Shown here one piece after another: positions 1 to 9,654 of a DNA stretch of 19,663 bases (positions within the stretch are counted from its first letter, which is position 1; each line of letters begins with the position of its first letter). The DNA lies in the NCBI GenBank assembly GCA_910592005.1, contig CAJVPP010001488.1, forward strand, positions 1 through 19,663, read 5' to 3'. A program made the translations under genes and the position numbers. This DNA comes from Funneliformis mosseae. Lineage: Eukaryota; Glomeromycota; Glomeromycetes; Glomerales; Glomeraceae. The notes beneath the pieces are model-generated. The model was not told where the DNA came from, made no database searches, and saw only the letters and a program-made list of their open reading frames with translations.

Positions 1-433
1 TCAGTTTTAACTTTAAATTTTGAGTTTTATGTTATCCCAAAAAGTGTTCAGAGACTTTTGGTGACCCTCTGTAGATAGAAAGATTCTTACACATTTCATA
101 AGAATTTGTACAATTTTAGTAAGTCAGATTGTAGAATCAAATCTATTATATAAAGCATATCAAAGACTAATTGAGATGGTAAAGTTGATTGAAAATAATC
201 ACAGATGTAACAAAATTATGCTAAATTTTCACCTTTTTCTTCATTTGTATAATTGCTCAAGAAACTATAGTCTGTTATATGCATTTTGGTATTTTTCTTT
301 AAATACATAAATAGAATATTAGGTATTATTTTTAAGAATTTTTTGAATAAATCAGCTTACTAATTTATAAACGATTTTTAGGTTTTTTACTGAATAGTAA
401 TAGAAAATTGAACCTGAGCTAATATGTTAATTG
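1..433. other. AT-rich sequence with no recognised gene
   Basis: No open frame of useful length, no domain-like translation and no clear repeat was seen on either strand. The composition is the same AT-rich background as the rest of the transposon-rich flanks. Confidence 0.5.
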
Positions 434-772
434 ATGTTTGATATTCAAATTGATAGTATTATAAGTTCTAATGGTATTGAGATAAAAGAGCTTGAATTGC
501 TAGAAAATCAGCCTTCAATTAGTTCCTTTTTGAATACAAATGAATTTCTTTAACGAAATTCATCAATTTTAAATAAATTCACGAAATATTAAGGAATCAA
601 ATATTACTAGTAGTAAACCATTTTCTGGCAAATTCCTTAAACTATAATCTGATAATATAATTATTTCAAGCGAAATGCTTGATTTGACAGTTAAATACTA
701 TAATGCGACTTATATCACGTTTGATTTTAAGAAGCTATTCAATAAGGATTTGAAAGATGATATAATAATTTA
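434..772 (+). pseudogene. Faint decayed coding block, unknown family
   Basis: An ATG at 434 opens about 41 codons (MFDIQIDSIISSNGIEIKEL near the start) to a TAA. A second readable stretch at about 610-772 contains SEMLDLTVKYYNATYITFDF before a TAG. The two pieces have protein-like composition, unlike the low-complexity DNA around them, and are separated by several stops. I do not recognise the family. It may be a fragment of a repeated host gene or of a mobile element. No start, end or function can be fixed; chance open frames in AT-rich DNA remain possible. Confidence 0.25.
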
Positions 773-879
773 GGTCAAAATGAATCAATTTAGAAGGTGC
801 TGAATTGGTTCTAAAATCTTTAGATCGTTAATATCTTTATGATATGTAAAAATTTTATACATTTTCACTGGTCGAAATC

Positions 880-1100
880 AAAAAAATCAGACATGCGAAA
901 ATTGGCTTAAAATTAGCCTAAAATCAGCCTAAATTCAGAAAATTATCAAAAATCAGTCTTGCCGATTGGCATACATTAGACATTGGCCAAGAATTAGCCA
1001 AATTTGACCTATTTTATTTATAACTGATTGGCATACTTATAGCTGATTGGTATATATCAAAATTTGGCCTATCTCATTTATAACTTATTGACGTCTGATT
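880..1100. repeat. Short dispersed repeats built on GATTGGCATA and CCTAAAATCAGC words
   Basis: Variants of the word GATTGGCATA recur at about 964, 1025 and 1046, and the surrounding block (TTTGACCTATTTTATTTATA) is repeated with changes about 60 bp later. Words such as CCTAAAATCAGC near 920 are the reverse complement of the GGCTGATTTTAGG type found in the array at 2870-3210, so this looks like a diverged, inverted piece of the same repeat family. No coding sense is visible. Confidence 0.45.
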
Positions 1101-1114
1101 GAAACGATTATATT

Positions 1115-1805
1115 ATTTCTTAGATATGATAGGTATTATCGTATCTAAAGAATGATAGTTTTATTATTCCTAAGGTATGATGGTATTATCGTTCCTTAGA
1201 AATGATTGTTTTATTGTTTCTTAGATACAATGGTATTATCGTTCTTAAGGAACGATGGTTTTATCAGTCTTAAGGAACGATGGTTTTATTGTTCTTAAGG
1301 AACGATGGTTTTATTGTTTTTAAGGAATGATGGTTTTATTGTTCTTAAGGAATGATTATTTTATTGTTCCTTAAGGATGATGGTATTATTGTACCTAAGA
1401 AATAATATTTTATTATTCTTAAGATATGATGGTATTATCATTCTTTAGAAATGATGGTATTATCATTTCTTAAAGATAATGGTATTATCGTTTCTTAAAG
1501 ATAATGGTATTATCGTTTCTTAAAGACAATGGTATTATCGCTTCTTAGGAACAATGGTATTATCATTCTTTAGGGATAATGATATTATTGTATCTAAGGA
1601 ATGATAGTTTTATTATTCCTAAAAAATGATTGTTTTATTATTTCTTAGGTACAATGATATTATCATTCCTTAGGTATAACAATTTTATCATACCTAAGAA
1701 GCGATGATATTATCGTTCCTTAGGGATGATAGTTTTATCATTCCTTAAGGACAATGATATTATTGTATCTATGGAACAATAGTTTTATCATTCCTTAGGT
1801 AAGGT
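1115..1805. repeat. Minisatellite, about 25-bp unit, roughly 27 copies
   Basis: A tandem array of the type TTAAGGAACGATGGTTTTAT followed by about five more bases. Copies near 1240-1370 are the most alike; copies drift towards both ends, mainly by C/T and G/A changes. The word TTCCTTAAGGAA inside the unit is palindromic, so each unit could form a small hairpin. There are no unique spacers of constant length and no coding capacity. The copy number is estimated from array length divided by unit length. Confidence 0.9.
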
Positions 1806-2094
1806 GCATTTATCATTCCAATGAACCAAACTTTTGCATTAAACCAATTTGCTAAAATAATATTAATTTAATGTACTATTCAAGTTTATTTATGGTATAT
1901 AGGAATATTTATACAAATAAGCTTAACTTTTTAATTTTTTAAAAAATAATTTCAATCATTTCCAAATTTTCTCTTTATACATTTTACCAAAATTCTGAAA
2001 AAAAATCGTTTCAAGAACAAAAAGACCTAAGTTGAATTTTAATCAATTTTCACCTTTAACTATCAAAATCAGATGAAGAAAAAGCTGTATTTTA
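1806..2094. other. AT-rich spacer between two tandem arrays
   Basis: No open frame or repeat of note was seen. It has poly-T and poly-A runs. Confidence 0.4.
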
Positions 2095-2600
2095 GTCAAC
2101 TTTTTAAAAATAAACTGATTTTTTTTACTTTTTATAATAGAAACATGCTTCCAACCATCAAATCAGATGAAAATTAAGTTGAATTTTTCTGATTTTTTGC
2201 TTTTTATAATAGAAACATGCCTTTAACCATTAAATCGGACGAAATTAAGTTGAATTTTTCTGATTTTTTTACTTTTTATAATAAAAACATACCTTTAACC
2301 ATCAAATTGAATGAAAATTAAGTTGAATTTTTCTGATTTTTTTTGCTTTTTATAATAGAAACATGCCTTTAACCATCAAATCAGACGAAAATTAAGTTGA
2401 ATTTTAGTCGATTTTTCTGATTTTTTTGCTTTTTATAATAAAAACATGCTTTCAACTATCAAAATCAGATGAAACTTAAGTTGAATTTTAGTCAAGTTTT
2501 CTGATTTTTTTTTATTTTTTATAATAGAAATATATCTTTAACCATCAAAATTGGACGAAATTTAAGTTGAATTTTTGTGATTTTTTTGATTTTTTATTCT
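2095..2600. repeat. Tandem array, 72-84-bp unit, about six copies
   Basis: Each unit carries the word CTTTTTATAATAGAAACATG, followed by a block like CTTTAACCATCAAATCAGA and AAATTAAGTTGAATTTTTCT. Copies start near 2128, 2200, 2272, 2346, 2429 and 2513, so spacing is 72-74 bp early on and 83-84 bp later. The longer copies gain a short TTTTAGTC insertion. It is non-coding. Confidence 0.88.
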
Positions 2601-2869
2601 TTTTTTTCGAAAATAGCAATATTACTATAATAAATATTTAGGATGATTTAAGGGGATTTTAGTAGGAAAATGTATTATATTTTATTTTTTTACATAGTTT
2701 TTCCATTTTTTACTTATATTTTTTAGATAGAAAATTAATCAGTAAGTTTTAGTAATATTTATATTATATTTTTGTGAATTATATTAGATTTTATTATTAA
2801 TAAAATTATAATATTTAATAATTTAATAAATATAATATATCAATTTTATATACTTATTTGACTGAATTG
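2601..2869. other. AT-rich spacer, nothing recognised
   Basis: Very AT-rich sequence without repeats or coding potential that I can see. Confidence 0.4.
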
Positions 2870-3330
2870 ATACCAAATTAAGGCCAATTTTAGGCTGATT
2901 TATAGTTATTTAAATTCTGAATTGATGCTGAATGATGCTGAATTGAGATCAATTTTAGGCTGATTTATGGTTATTTAAGTTTCGAATTGATGCCGAATGA
3001 TGCTGAATTGAGGTTAATTTTAAGTTGATTTATGTTATTTAAGTTTCGAATTAATGCCAAATGATGCTAAATTAAGGTCAATTTTAGGCTGAATGGCCAT
3101 GTCAATCAGCGTCTATCGGCATCTGAATTGTTGCTGAATTAAGGCCAGTTTTAGGCTGATTTATGGTTGAATTTAAGTTTCGAATGGCCATGTCTGATTG
3201 GGGTCGATCAGCATCTATCAGCACCTATTTGTACCGATCAGAAAATATGGCAAATCAGCTATAAATAGTATCAAAATCAACCTAAAATCGGCTATCTGAT
3301 TTTTAGCCGATTTGGACTATTTCGACTAGT
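2870..3330. repeat. Tandem array, about 66-bp unit, five diverged copies
   Basis: The word TTTTAGGCTGATTTATGG and its variants recur near 2889, 2957, 3020, 3085 and 3151, that is about every 66 bp, each preceded by GAATTGATGCTGAATTGAGG-like sequence. The last copies (3090-3330) are richer in G and C and run into an inverted stretch (CCTAAAATCGGC, then TTTTTAGCCGATTT). The array ends shortly before the pseudogene that starts at 3390. Confidence 0.85.
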
Positions 3331-3389
3331 GTTATGATATACATAAAAAAAGAAGACCCTATACTGTAACCTTATTTACTGCTAATCAC

Positions 3390-5122
3390 ATGACCACTTG
3401 TATTTGTAAACAGGTTTCAAATTGTGCACTGATACCTATTGTATTTAATAATGTGTCAGTTCATAATCCAATAAATATTGATGCAAGCAATATATGTTTT
3501 CAATTAATTCATGAATATCATGGAATATTTGATATTGCATATACCAATTGTAAAACCCAATGGCTCACTAATGAACAATTAGCTAATAATACTTTTGATC
3601 AAATTGATATACTTATAGTGCATTGTTATGATGATGCAATTGCTGAAAGAAAAGAAAAACGTTCAATGAAAGGAGTACGATTAATTGGATTTCAAAAAAG
3701 AATTTGCATTCTATGAATAATTATATAGAAGCATTCCAAATGATCTTAGATATTAATAAAGATACTGGACACTTACATAATAATATTATACCACTAGTAG
3801 CAGATTAGTCTGGACAATTATTTGTTCACAAAGCAATAACAAATTTGCATAAAGCAAATTCACAATATTCAATACCACCTGAGATTAATTCATTCATTCC
3901 AATTTTAGGACCTCTTTATGTTTTTCTAAATAGTAGAAAACATGTATTAATTATATATTATACCTTCTTCCAAAAACTGTTTCATTTTGTATTTGGTAAA
4001 AGAAAGGTATTGGCAAAGAAACCTAACCTTGGAGAATAAATTTGCTATTTGATTTAGCATATAATGGATGGTATAAAATTAGAGATATTATTATAATAAA
4101 ATTTGGAAATACCTGCAAAGATATTGAATATTGTATGGTTATTAATCTATTAGACAATGTAATTCCAGCAACTTTGGATGTATATTCAATTCTATTTCGA
4201 TCAGGCTCATTTAATGAGTATATAGAAACAATTTTTCGAATATAGACATTTGCATTTTGATGGAAAAGGCATAATTACAATAAAGCACTATTAGCCTTCT
4301 TATCAGACATTTTTTACTGGCAAGATACAAATCATCCTTTTGCTGAAGCTGTAAAATTATTTTTAATTAACTTTAATGATTATTATATTGAGAATATGCA
4401 TAGTAAAATAAGAGCTCACACATCTGTAAATAGTAATGTTAACAATATTATAAAACAAGCTTATGTGATTGGTATTTTTTTCTATTTGCTTATTTTATAT
4501 AATATACATTTGTAATATCATCTAATTTCCATATAGTTGTATTAGATGCACGAGACCATTGTGAACTTAAAGATACTTTTCAAAAATCTAAGACATATTC
4601 TTACAAGCCATTAGCATTAGACATTCTAACAAAAAAAACATTATTGTTTTTATTAGACTATTTTAAAAAAATTTACAAGAATCGCAGAAAAAGTAAATTA
4701 TATAAATCAAAGAAAAAAACACAATGTCAATTAGTTACCTTAAAAGAGACCGTTGATTCAAAATGTCTTCCAACAGGATATAGTGCTAATATAGTCCTAT
4801 TACCAGATTCTTGTGATCATTATCATAAAAAACTTGATGAAGGTGAAGTATTAATCTGTGAACATGATTATCATTTTGAATGTTATTAAATAATAGAATA
4901 TAGATGTCAACATTGTGAGAAATATTATAAACATAGAATTTATAGTAATGTAATTTTTTTTTAGATTGATTAGAAAAAGGTCCAAATATTCTTACCTCTG
5001 ATGAATAAGATGCAACTCCAATAGAAGAAGAAAATAAGGCAGTGGAAGAAGTAGAAGCAAATAGGAGTCAAGAAGTATATACAGAATTTATAAATGCACT
5101 TAATCATGTTAATACTTGGTAA
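3390..5122 (+). pseudogene. Broken gene of an unnamed repeated family with C-terminal RING-like zinc-binding motif
   Basis: Coding sense can be followed for about 1.7 kb but only by changing frame and passing stops. The ATG frame at 3390 runs to 3716. A second frame from 3713 continues through SGQLFVHKAI and LNSRKHVLIIYYTFF. A 1-nt frameshift near 4020 leads to PWRINLLFDLA and then FRSGSFNEYIETIFRI. After a Trp-to-TAG change and a TGA comes FYWQDTNHPFAEAVKLFL. A GT-AG intron at 4472-4536 restores the frame (VVLDARDHCELKDTF). The C-terminus has C-x-H-x2-H-x2-C (4857-4883) and C-x2-C (4905-4916), the second half of a RING-like pattern, then an acidic tail to TAA at 5122. Stops lie where CAA, CAG or CGA would be expected. 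From memory, similar proteins recur many times in Rhizophagus genomes, but I cannot name the family or its function. The N-terminal limit is uncertain. Confidence 0.6.
4472..4536 (+). other. Fossil GT-AG intron inside the broken gene
   Basis: The donor GTATTT at 4472 and the acceptor ATATAG ending at 4536 bound a 65-nt AT-rich insert with stops. Removing it joins KQAYVI to VLDARDHCE in one frame, which neither neighbouring donor (for example 4465) achieves. Its presence suggests the ancestor was expressed and spliced as a nuclear gene. Confidence 0.55.
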
Positions 5123-5644
5123 TATTACCTATAATATAATAAATAAATTTCTTATTAGATTAATAAAGAACTTTATTTTAAAGAATTCTAAAATAAATTT
5201 TAATTTTTTAAAAATTAAATACTCTTTTTAGAATAACTTTTGAAATTTCAGTTTAAATTTATCAAGGTTATCAATATATTTCTTTAATTAAAGAAAATGC
5301 TTTATATAAAACTTTCTGAAATATCAGATGTCATTAGATGTTATTAACTTTAGCGAAGAAAATAGCTTTAGAGAACAATTTTGCGAAGTTTCGTTATGTA
5401 TTACTTAGTAATATTTGTAATTTGTCATATGGTCAATCATAATTTAATTAAATTTTATTATAAAACGCATATAAATAATTGTGTAATAATGATCACTAAA
5501 TTTAAACTTTCCCTATGCTTAATCATGATATTATTTTATTTTATAAAAAGTAAAAAAAACAAACTGTAAACATTATTACATAACCCCTCAAATTACTATT
5601 CAATTATAGTAATAAATTTATTGAAATTAGTTTATTTTGAAAAG
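5123..5644. other. AT-rich spacer between two decayed elements
   Basis: It contains short chance open frames only (for example 62 codons at 5381-5569, Ile/Tyr/Lys/Phe-rich). I looked here for the left terminal repeat of the neighbouring pogo-type element (the inverted partner of the end at 7691) and did not find it. Confidence 0.45.
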
Positions 5645-7260
5645 ACAAACTGTTATTCTTCTTTTCTAAACTTTTTAATAGACCTTAACTCTTTTTTTTT
5701 TCATATCAAATTTTTTTCTTATTACTTCAAATATAAAATTATTTTATTATAAACCTCAATAACTTTCCTAGAAGTAATTTTTAGTAATAAAGAATCTTTC
5801 TCTCTTTTGTCTTCTTGGTTAGGTAAAACTGCTTTTAAAATTTCTTTATCAGATATTATTTCATCTATAATTTCAGACTTATTATAACAAATTCTTTAGT
5901 AAAATAAGGATTGTTAAAATCTAATTTATCAATTAATACTTGAATTTCTTTTATCTCCTTTAACCATTTAAGTTCAAATAGTATATCGATACCAGTTTTA
6001 TCCTCATTTTCATAATTATTATTAGGTAAAATATCTGCTTTCACTTAACAATTTTTAAATTATTTTATTTGTAACGCTATCCTATACTTATAAAACATAT
6101 TTTATACACTTTTTAATATCAATTTTAGAAGGTTTGATATAGTATTCAATAAATTTATCAAAAGTTTTAATCTGATTTTGTAAATATAGCTTTTGAAAAA
6201 TAAATTAAATTAGAATTAAATACAAATAAAATATAAAATATATTAATGTCAATTATATTTTAACTAAAGAATTATTAAATCAATTACATTTCTCACCTTA
6301 AAATTATTTATGATATTTAATCACAAGGTTGAAGATGTATAGTAATATTTAGAAGGAGAGATTGAATAGTAATATTAGTCAGGTAGGTAATTTTATTAAG
6401 AGTATATATCAGAGCATTGTCTACAAAAAGAAGAATTTTCTGATTTTGTTTTTTCATTTTTGTATCAAGTTTTTTTATGTAATTATTTTAGATTGAAACC
6501 TGCATCTAACATTTTTGATTTCAATAGTATTTGACTAGAAATATTCTTTTATCAATGTTCTTAATAACTCTAGGATTTTCATACTTATGAATGAATAAAG
6601 GTATCAGCTTTTCACTTTCTGTTGTATTGCATATAAGTAGAATCATTATATGCTCCTTTGATTGGTTCCTAATATTTGTTCATTAAATATTGTTTGACAT
6701 AATTTTATCTTCTAAAACAATCCTATTTTATCATAATTGAATATATCTTCAGGACTATAATCTTTTAATATTTGCCAGAGATTCTCTTTTATTGTTTTAA
6801 GATCTTTAAGTAGCGTACTTATAGCTTTCCTGTGTATATGATACTATTTAAGGTTATGTTATTTTTTAAAATTATTCATCTAACTACTAGACCTTTTAAA
6901 CTTATCCTCTTTTAATAAAAAAGCAAACTTAAGACTTTTGTTAAAAAAATATTATCAGTAATAATAAGGCTAGTTATGAGTGCGTTATCTATCCAAATTG
7001 CTAATGCTTCTTTAATAAGAGAAAATAAAGTTTTCTTATCATATTTCAAATTAACTTAGTATAAATTAGTATTTACAGAAAGTTAACGATCATTCTCCTT
7101 TAAAATATCATTTATTATGCCTTTACTAACGTCATATTCATTAGTCAAGTCTTTTTATTTTAAAAAAGTTAATGATATTTTTTTTAAACAAAGTTCTTTT
7201 TTTATGCAAATGTAAGATATTTTTGTTTTTTTTTTAAGGTTCATCTTATTTGTTAGTAAG
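5645..7260 (-). pseudogene. Decayed pogo/Tigger transposase (CENP-B HTH + DDE_1 superfamily)
   Basis: Read on the minus strand, the order of a pogo/Tigger transposase is clear despite frameshifts and stops. The N-terminal helix-turn-helix region includes YDVSKGIINDILKENDR (about 7090-7140), then LIKEALAIWIDNAL of the CENP-B-type DNA-binding part. The DDE domain follows: SPEDIFNYDKIGLF (first Asp, about 6720-6762), an unbroken stretch LLICNTTESEKLIPLFIHKY ending in ENPR, then ILLFVDNA (second Asp, 6414-6424) and IHLQPCD (third Asp, 6320-6337). A C-terminal tail with EIISDKEILKAVLPNQED lies near 5800-5880. All three catalytic aspartates are still readable, but the frame is broken many times, for example Trp to TGA or TAG and Gln to TAA after PCD. 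These enzymes move DNA transposons by cut-and-paste at TA sites. This copy cannot make a full protein. Confidence 0.87.
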
Positions 7261-7559
7261 TTCATTAAATTATTTCTTTGAGTTTACTTTTGGTATTATG
7301 CAAAGAAAATACAAGTAAAAAATAAAATATGTAAAAAAAAATTATGAAACACAAGACACAATGTATAATACGAATATTTATTCATTGTTAATTTTATTTA
7401 AAAATTAGATATAGAGAATTATAAAATTTTATATACATAAATCTAGTAAAATACATTTTAAACAAAACTTTATTGTATCCAAAAAAATTTGTATAAAGAT
7501 AATTTGTTATAAAAAGGCCCATTTTATATATAAATTTTTCTGACTTTAATTTGTTAAAC

Positions 7560-7690
7560 GTAATATGAATTTTTAATTATCAAATTTGATATAGTAAGTT
7601 TTTTTTATATTTAAAAATCTGTCTAACATTGAAAATCCATTGTATTGTAAAATTTGTTATATCAAAATTTGTTATAGAAAGAGTTGACTG
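7560..7690. mobile_element. Right-hand terminal region of the pogo/Tigger-type element
   Basis: Sequence upstream of the transposase remnant ends in GTTATAGAAAGAGTTGACTG followed by TA (7691-7692). Read outward-in, this is TA then CAGTCAACTCTTTC, the form of pogo/Tigger ends, with the TA target dinucleotide adjacent. Just inside is a doubled word, AAATTTGTTATA at about 7647 and 7661, typical of transposase-binding subterminal repeats. The matching left end was not found, so the element is probably truncated near 5640 or the left end is too diverged to see. Confidence 0.6.
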
Positions 7691-7740
7691 TAGTTTTATC
7701 TTTTCTAAAATTTTACAGATTTTTTAATAAAATTTTAAGG

Positions 7741-7902
7741 GAAGGATCAGAAATTACATCATTTTGATTTTAAGGATTTTAACATCTCTTCCCTTCTCTG
7801 TCATCATTTTTATTACTTTTAAATAAGAAAATAATATAGTAATGTCATTTTAGATAAATCCCCCTCCCTTCCCTTAAGAAATTATATCATTTCTGGTTCT
7901 TC
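7741..7902. mobile_element. Possible small inverted-repeat element (MITE-like)
   Basis: The first 25 bases (GAAGGATCAGAAATTACATC...) match the reverse complement of the last 25 (7878-7902) at about 19 of 25 positions. The interior is non-coding and C/T-rich near 7785 and 7862. No clean target-site duplication was found. It directly abuts the end of the pogo-type element. Chance similarity in low-complexity DNA is possible. Confidence 0.3.
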
Positions 7903-9345
7903 TCTAATATAATTTCACAAAATTTTACCTTTTCTATTTAAACATCTTGTAAAATCTCTAGGTTTTATCTAGCAATTTTAAATATAACTGAAAAATTTTT
8001 GAAAAAAAAATTGAAATATAAAAGTTTCTATAAATATAATTTATAAAGTAATATAACTTTGATTTATTTTTAACTATAGGTTTATTTATATAAAATAATA
8101 ATTTAATTATATAAAATCATGTGAGTGTATTTAGGTAAAATTCTAATATAGATAGATCAAAAAATTTGTTACATAATATAAATAGTAAAAGATATATTTA
8201 GTACTAATTTCTTAATTTTAAAAACAGGTTAAAGAATATACTTAGAAAGGAAATATATTTATAAATAATATATTTATAATAAGTTAACTGTAATTATTAA
8301 AATAATAGATTTTAAAATTTTTTAAATAAAATTTAAATTTAATAATATTAATAAAAATTTTAAATTTGATTTTTTAAAAATTGATTTAATTTAATTAATT
8401 TAATAATTTATTTATATTTTAACTATAATAAAAAAAATTATTTTAATTATTATTAATTTAGATAATAAATACTTTACATCAATTAAATTAAATTAATTAA
8501 ATTAAATATTTGAGTTAATTTTAATTTAAACTTTTTTTTATAAATAATAATTACAAAATATTAAAATTATAAAAATAAATAAAATTTATTTAAATATTAA
8601 TAAATTAAATTATAAATTTAAAAATAGATAACATTTATTATTAATAATTATTTTAAAAAATAAAATAAAATGGATTGGTTTAGAAATTTTTTAACAAAAT
8701 TTTATTGCATTTAGTTTTTATTATAATTTTAGAACCTGATTTCCTAGCAATCTTTCTATTACTAAAATAATTTAATATTTGGATGTTATATTCTAATTTT
8801 AAAAGGATATTATTATTGAAGACTAATAATTTAAAAAAATATATATTGTAATATCAAACATTTGTTTAATATAAAATTTATTAAATTATATCTAATATAT
8901 AATACCTAAAAATTTCGGTTAAAATTGTTATCATAATTACTATCCAACATATTGAAATAATTAATTATATTAAAATAAGTTCTTATTTATCAAATAATTT
9001 TCATATTTAAGAATATTGATTTAATCATACTTTGATATACTATTATACAAGAGTATTCATTCAACCTCACTTGTTTAGTAAGAAGAAAAACGATATGGTT
9101 ATAATAAACTGATAATAAAACCGATAGTAATATATGAATCAGTCCAGTAGTTATTAATTTTAAAATCTGAGACCAAGATAGAAATGTCTATACCTGGAAA
9201 AACCATATGAATCCTTAATTTTACCGAATACAAAATACAAAAAAGAGTAAACATAAGTCCAAAATTTGGAGTTACAAACTTTAGAATTATGTTGGAAGGT
9301 GGTTGTAATATTTATTATGTACAAATGTTTTAATATTAAATTCAT
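7903..9345. other. Extremely AT-rich gene-free stretch
   Basis: About 1.4 kb of A/T runs; 8290-8660 is almost purely A and T with TTAATTAAATTAAAT-type words. A 61-codon minus-strand open frame at 9160-9345 has no family resemblance and is probably chance. No RNA gene structure was noticed. Confidence 0.5.
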
Positions 9346-9390
9346 AAAAAAAAAGAAATAAAATAAAATAAAATAAAAATAAAATAATAT
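9346..9390. repeat. AAAAT simple repeat
   Basis: A run of AAAAT units with small variations. A similar run lies at about 10087-10122 inside the last intron of the EAF1-like gene. Confidence 0.8.
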
Positions 9391-9624
9391 ATTACGTAGG
9401 GATAATTAAGTATACTTAAATGATGGTTTCAAGTCGGTTGTTGCCGTAGAAGATAGAAAATCCATTATCTAATCGAATATTGAATCTACATTCTAGAGTA
9501 TTTCAATAATGAATATCCACAGTATTATATATTATATAAAAATGTGATATTAACACATAATATAGAAAAATACTTTTCAGCATAAAAAGCTGCTTCACCT
9601 TCCTTATATATATTTATATTATTA

Positions 9625-9630
9625 TTTATT
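9625..9630 (-). promoter_or_regulatory. Candidate poly(A) signal of the EAF1-like gene
   Basis: TTTATT on the plus strand is AATAAA on the gene strand, about 25 nt after the stop codon at 9655. It is the first such hexamer downstream. Position and sequence fit, but AT-rich DNA makes the motif common. Confidence 0.4.
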
Positions 9631-9654
9631 TAAACGCAATATACCTATTCTGAC

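Noticed and set aside
1115..1805. CRISPR-like array
   Set aside because: The units are contiguous and all similar; there are no unique spacers, and the context is a eukaryotic nuclear genome.
5381..5569. Plus-strand 62-codon open frame as a membrane microprotein
   Set aside because: The hydrophobicity arises from AT-rich codons. It is not supported by neighbours or a plausible start context.
9160..9345. Minus-strand 61-codon open frame as a small gene
   Set aside because: Aromatic- and Ile-rich composition typical of translated AT-rich DNA, with no motif and no supporting context.
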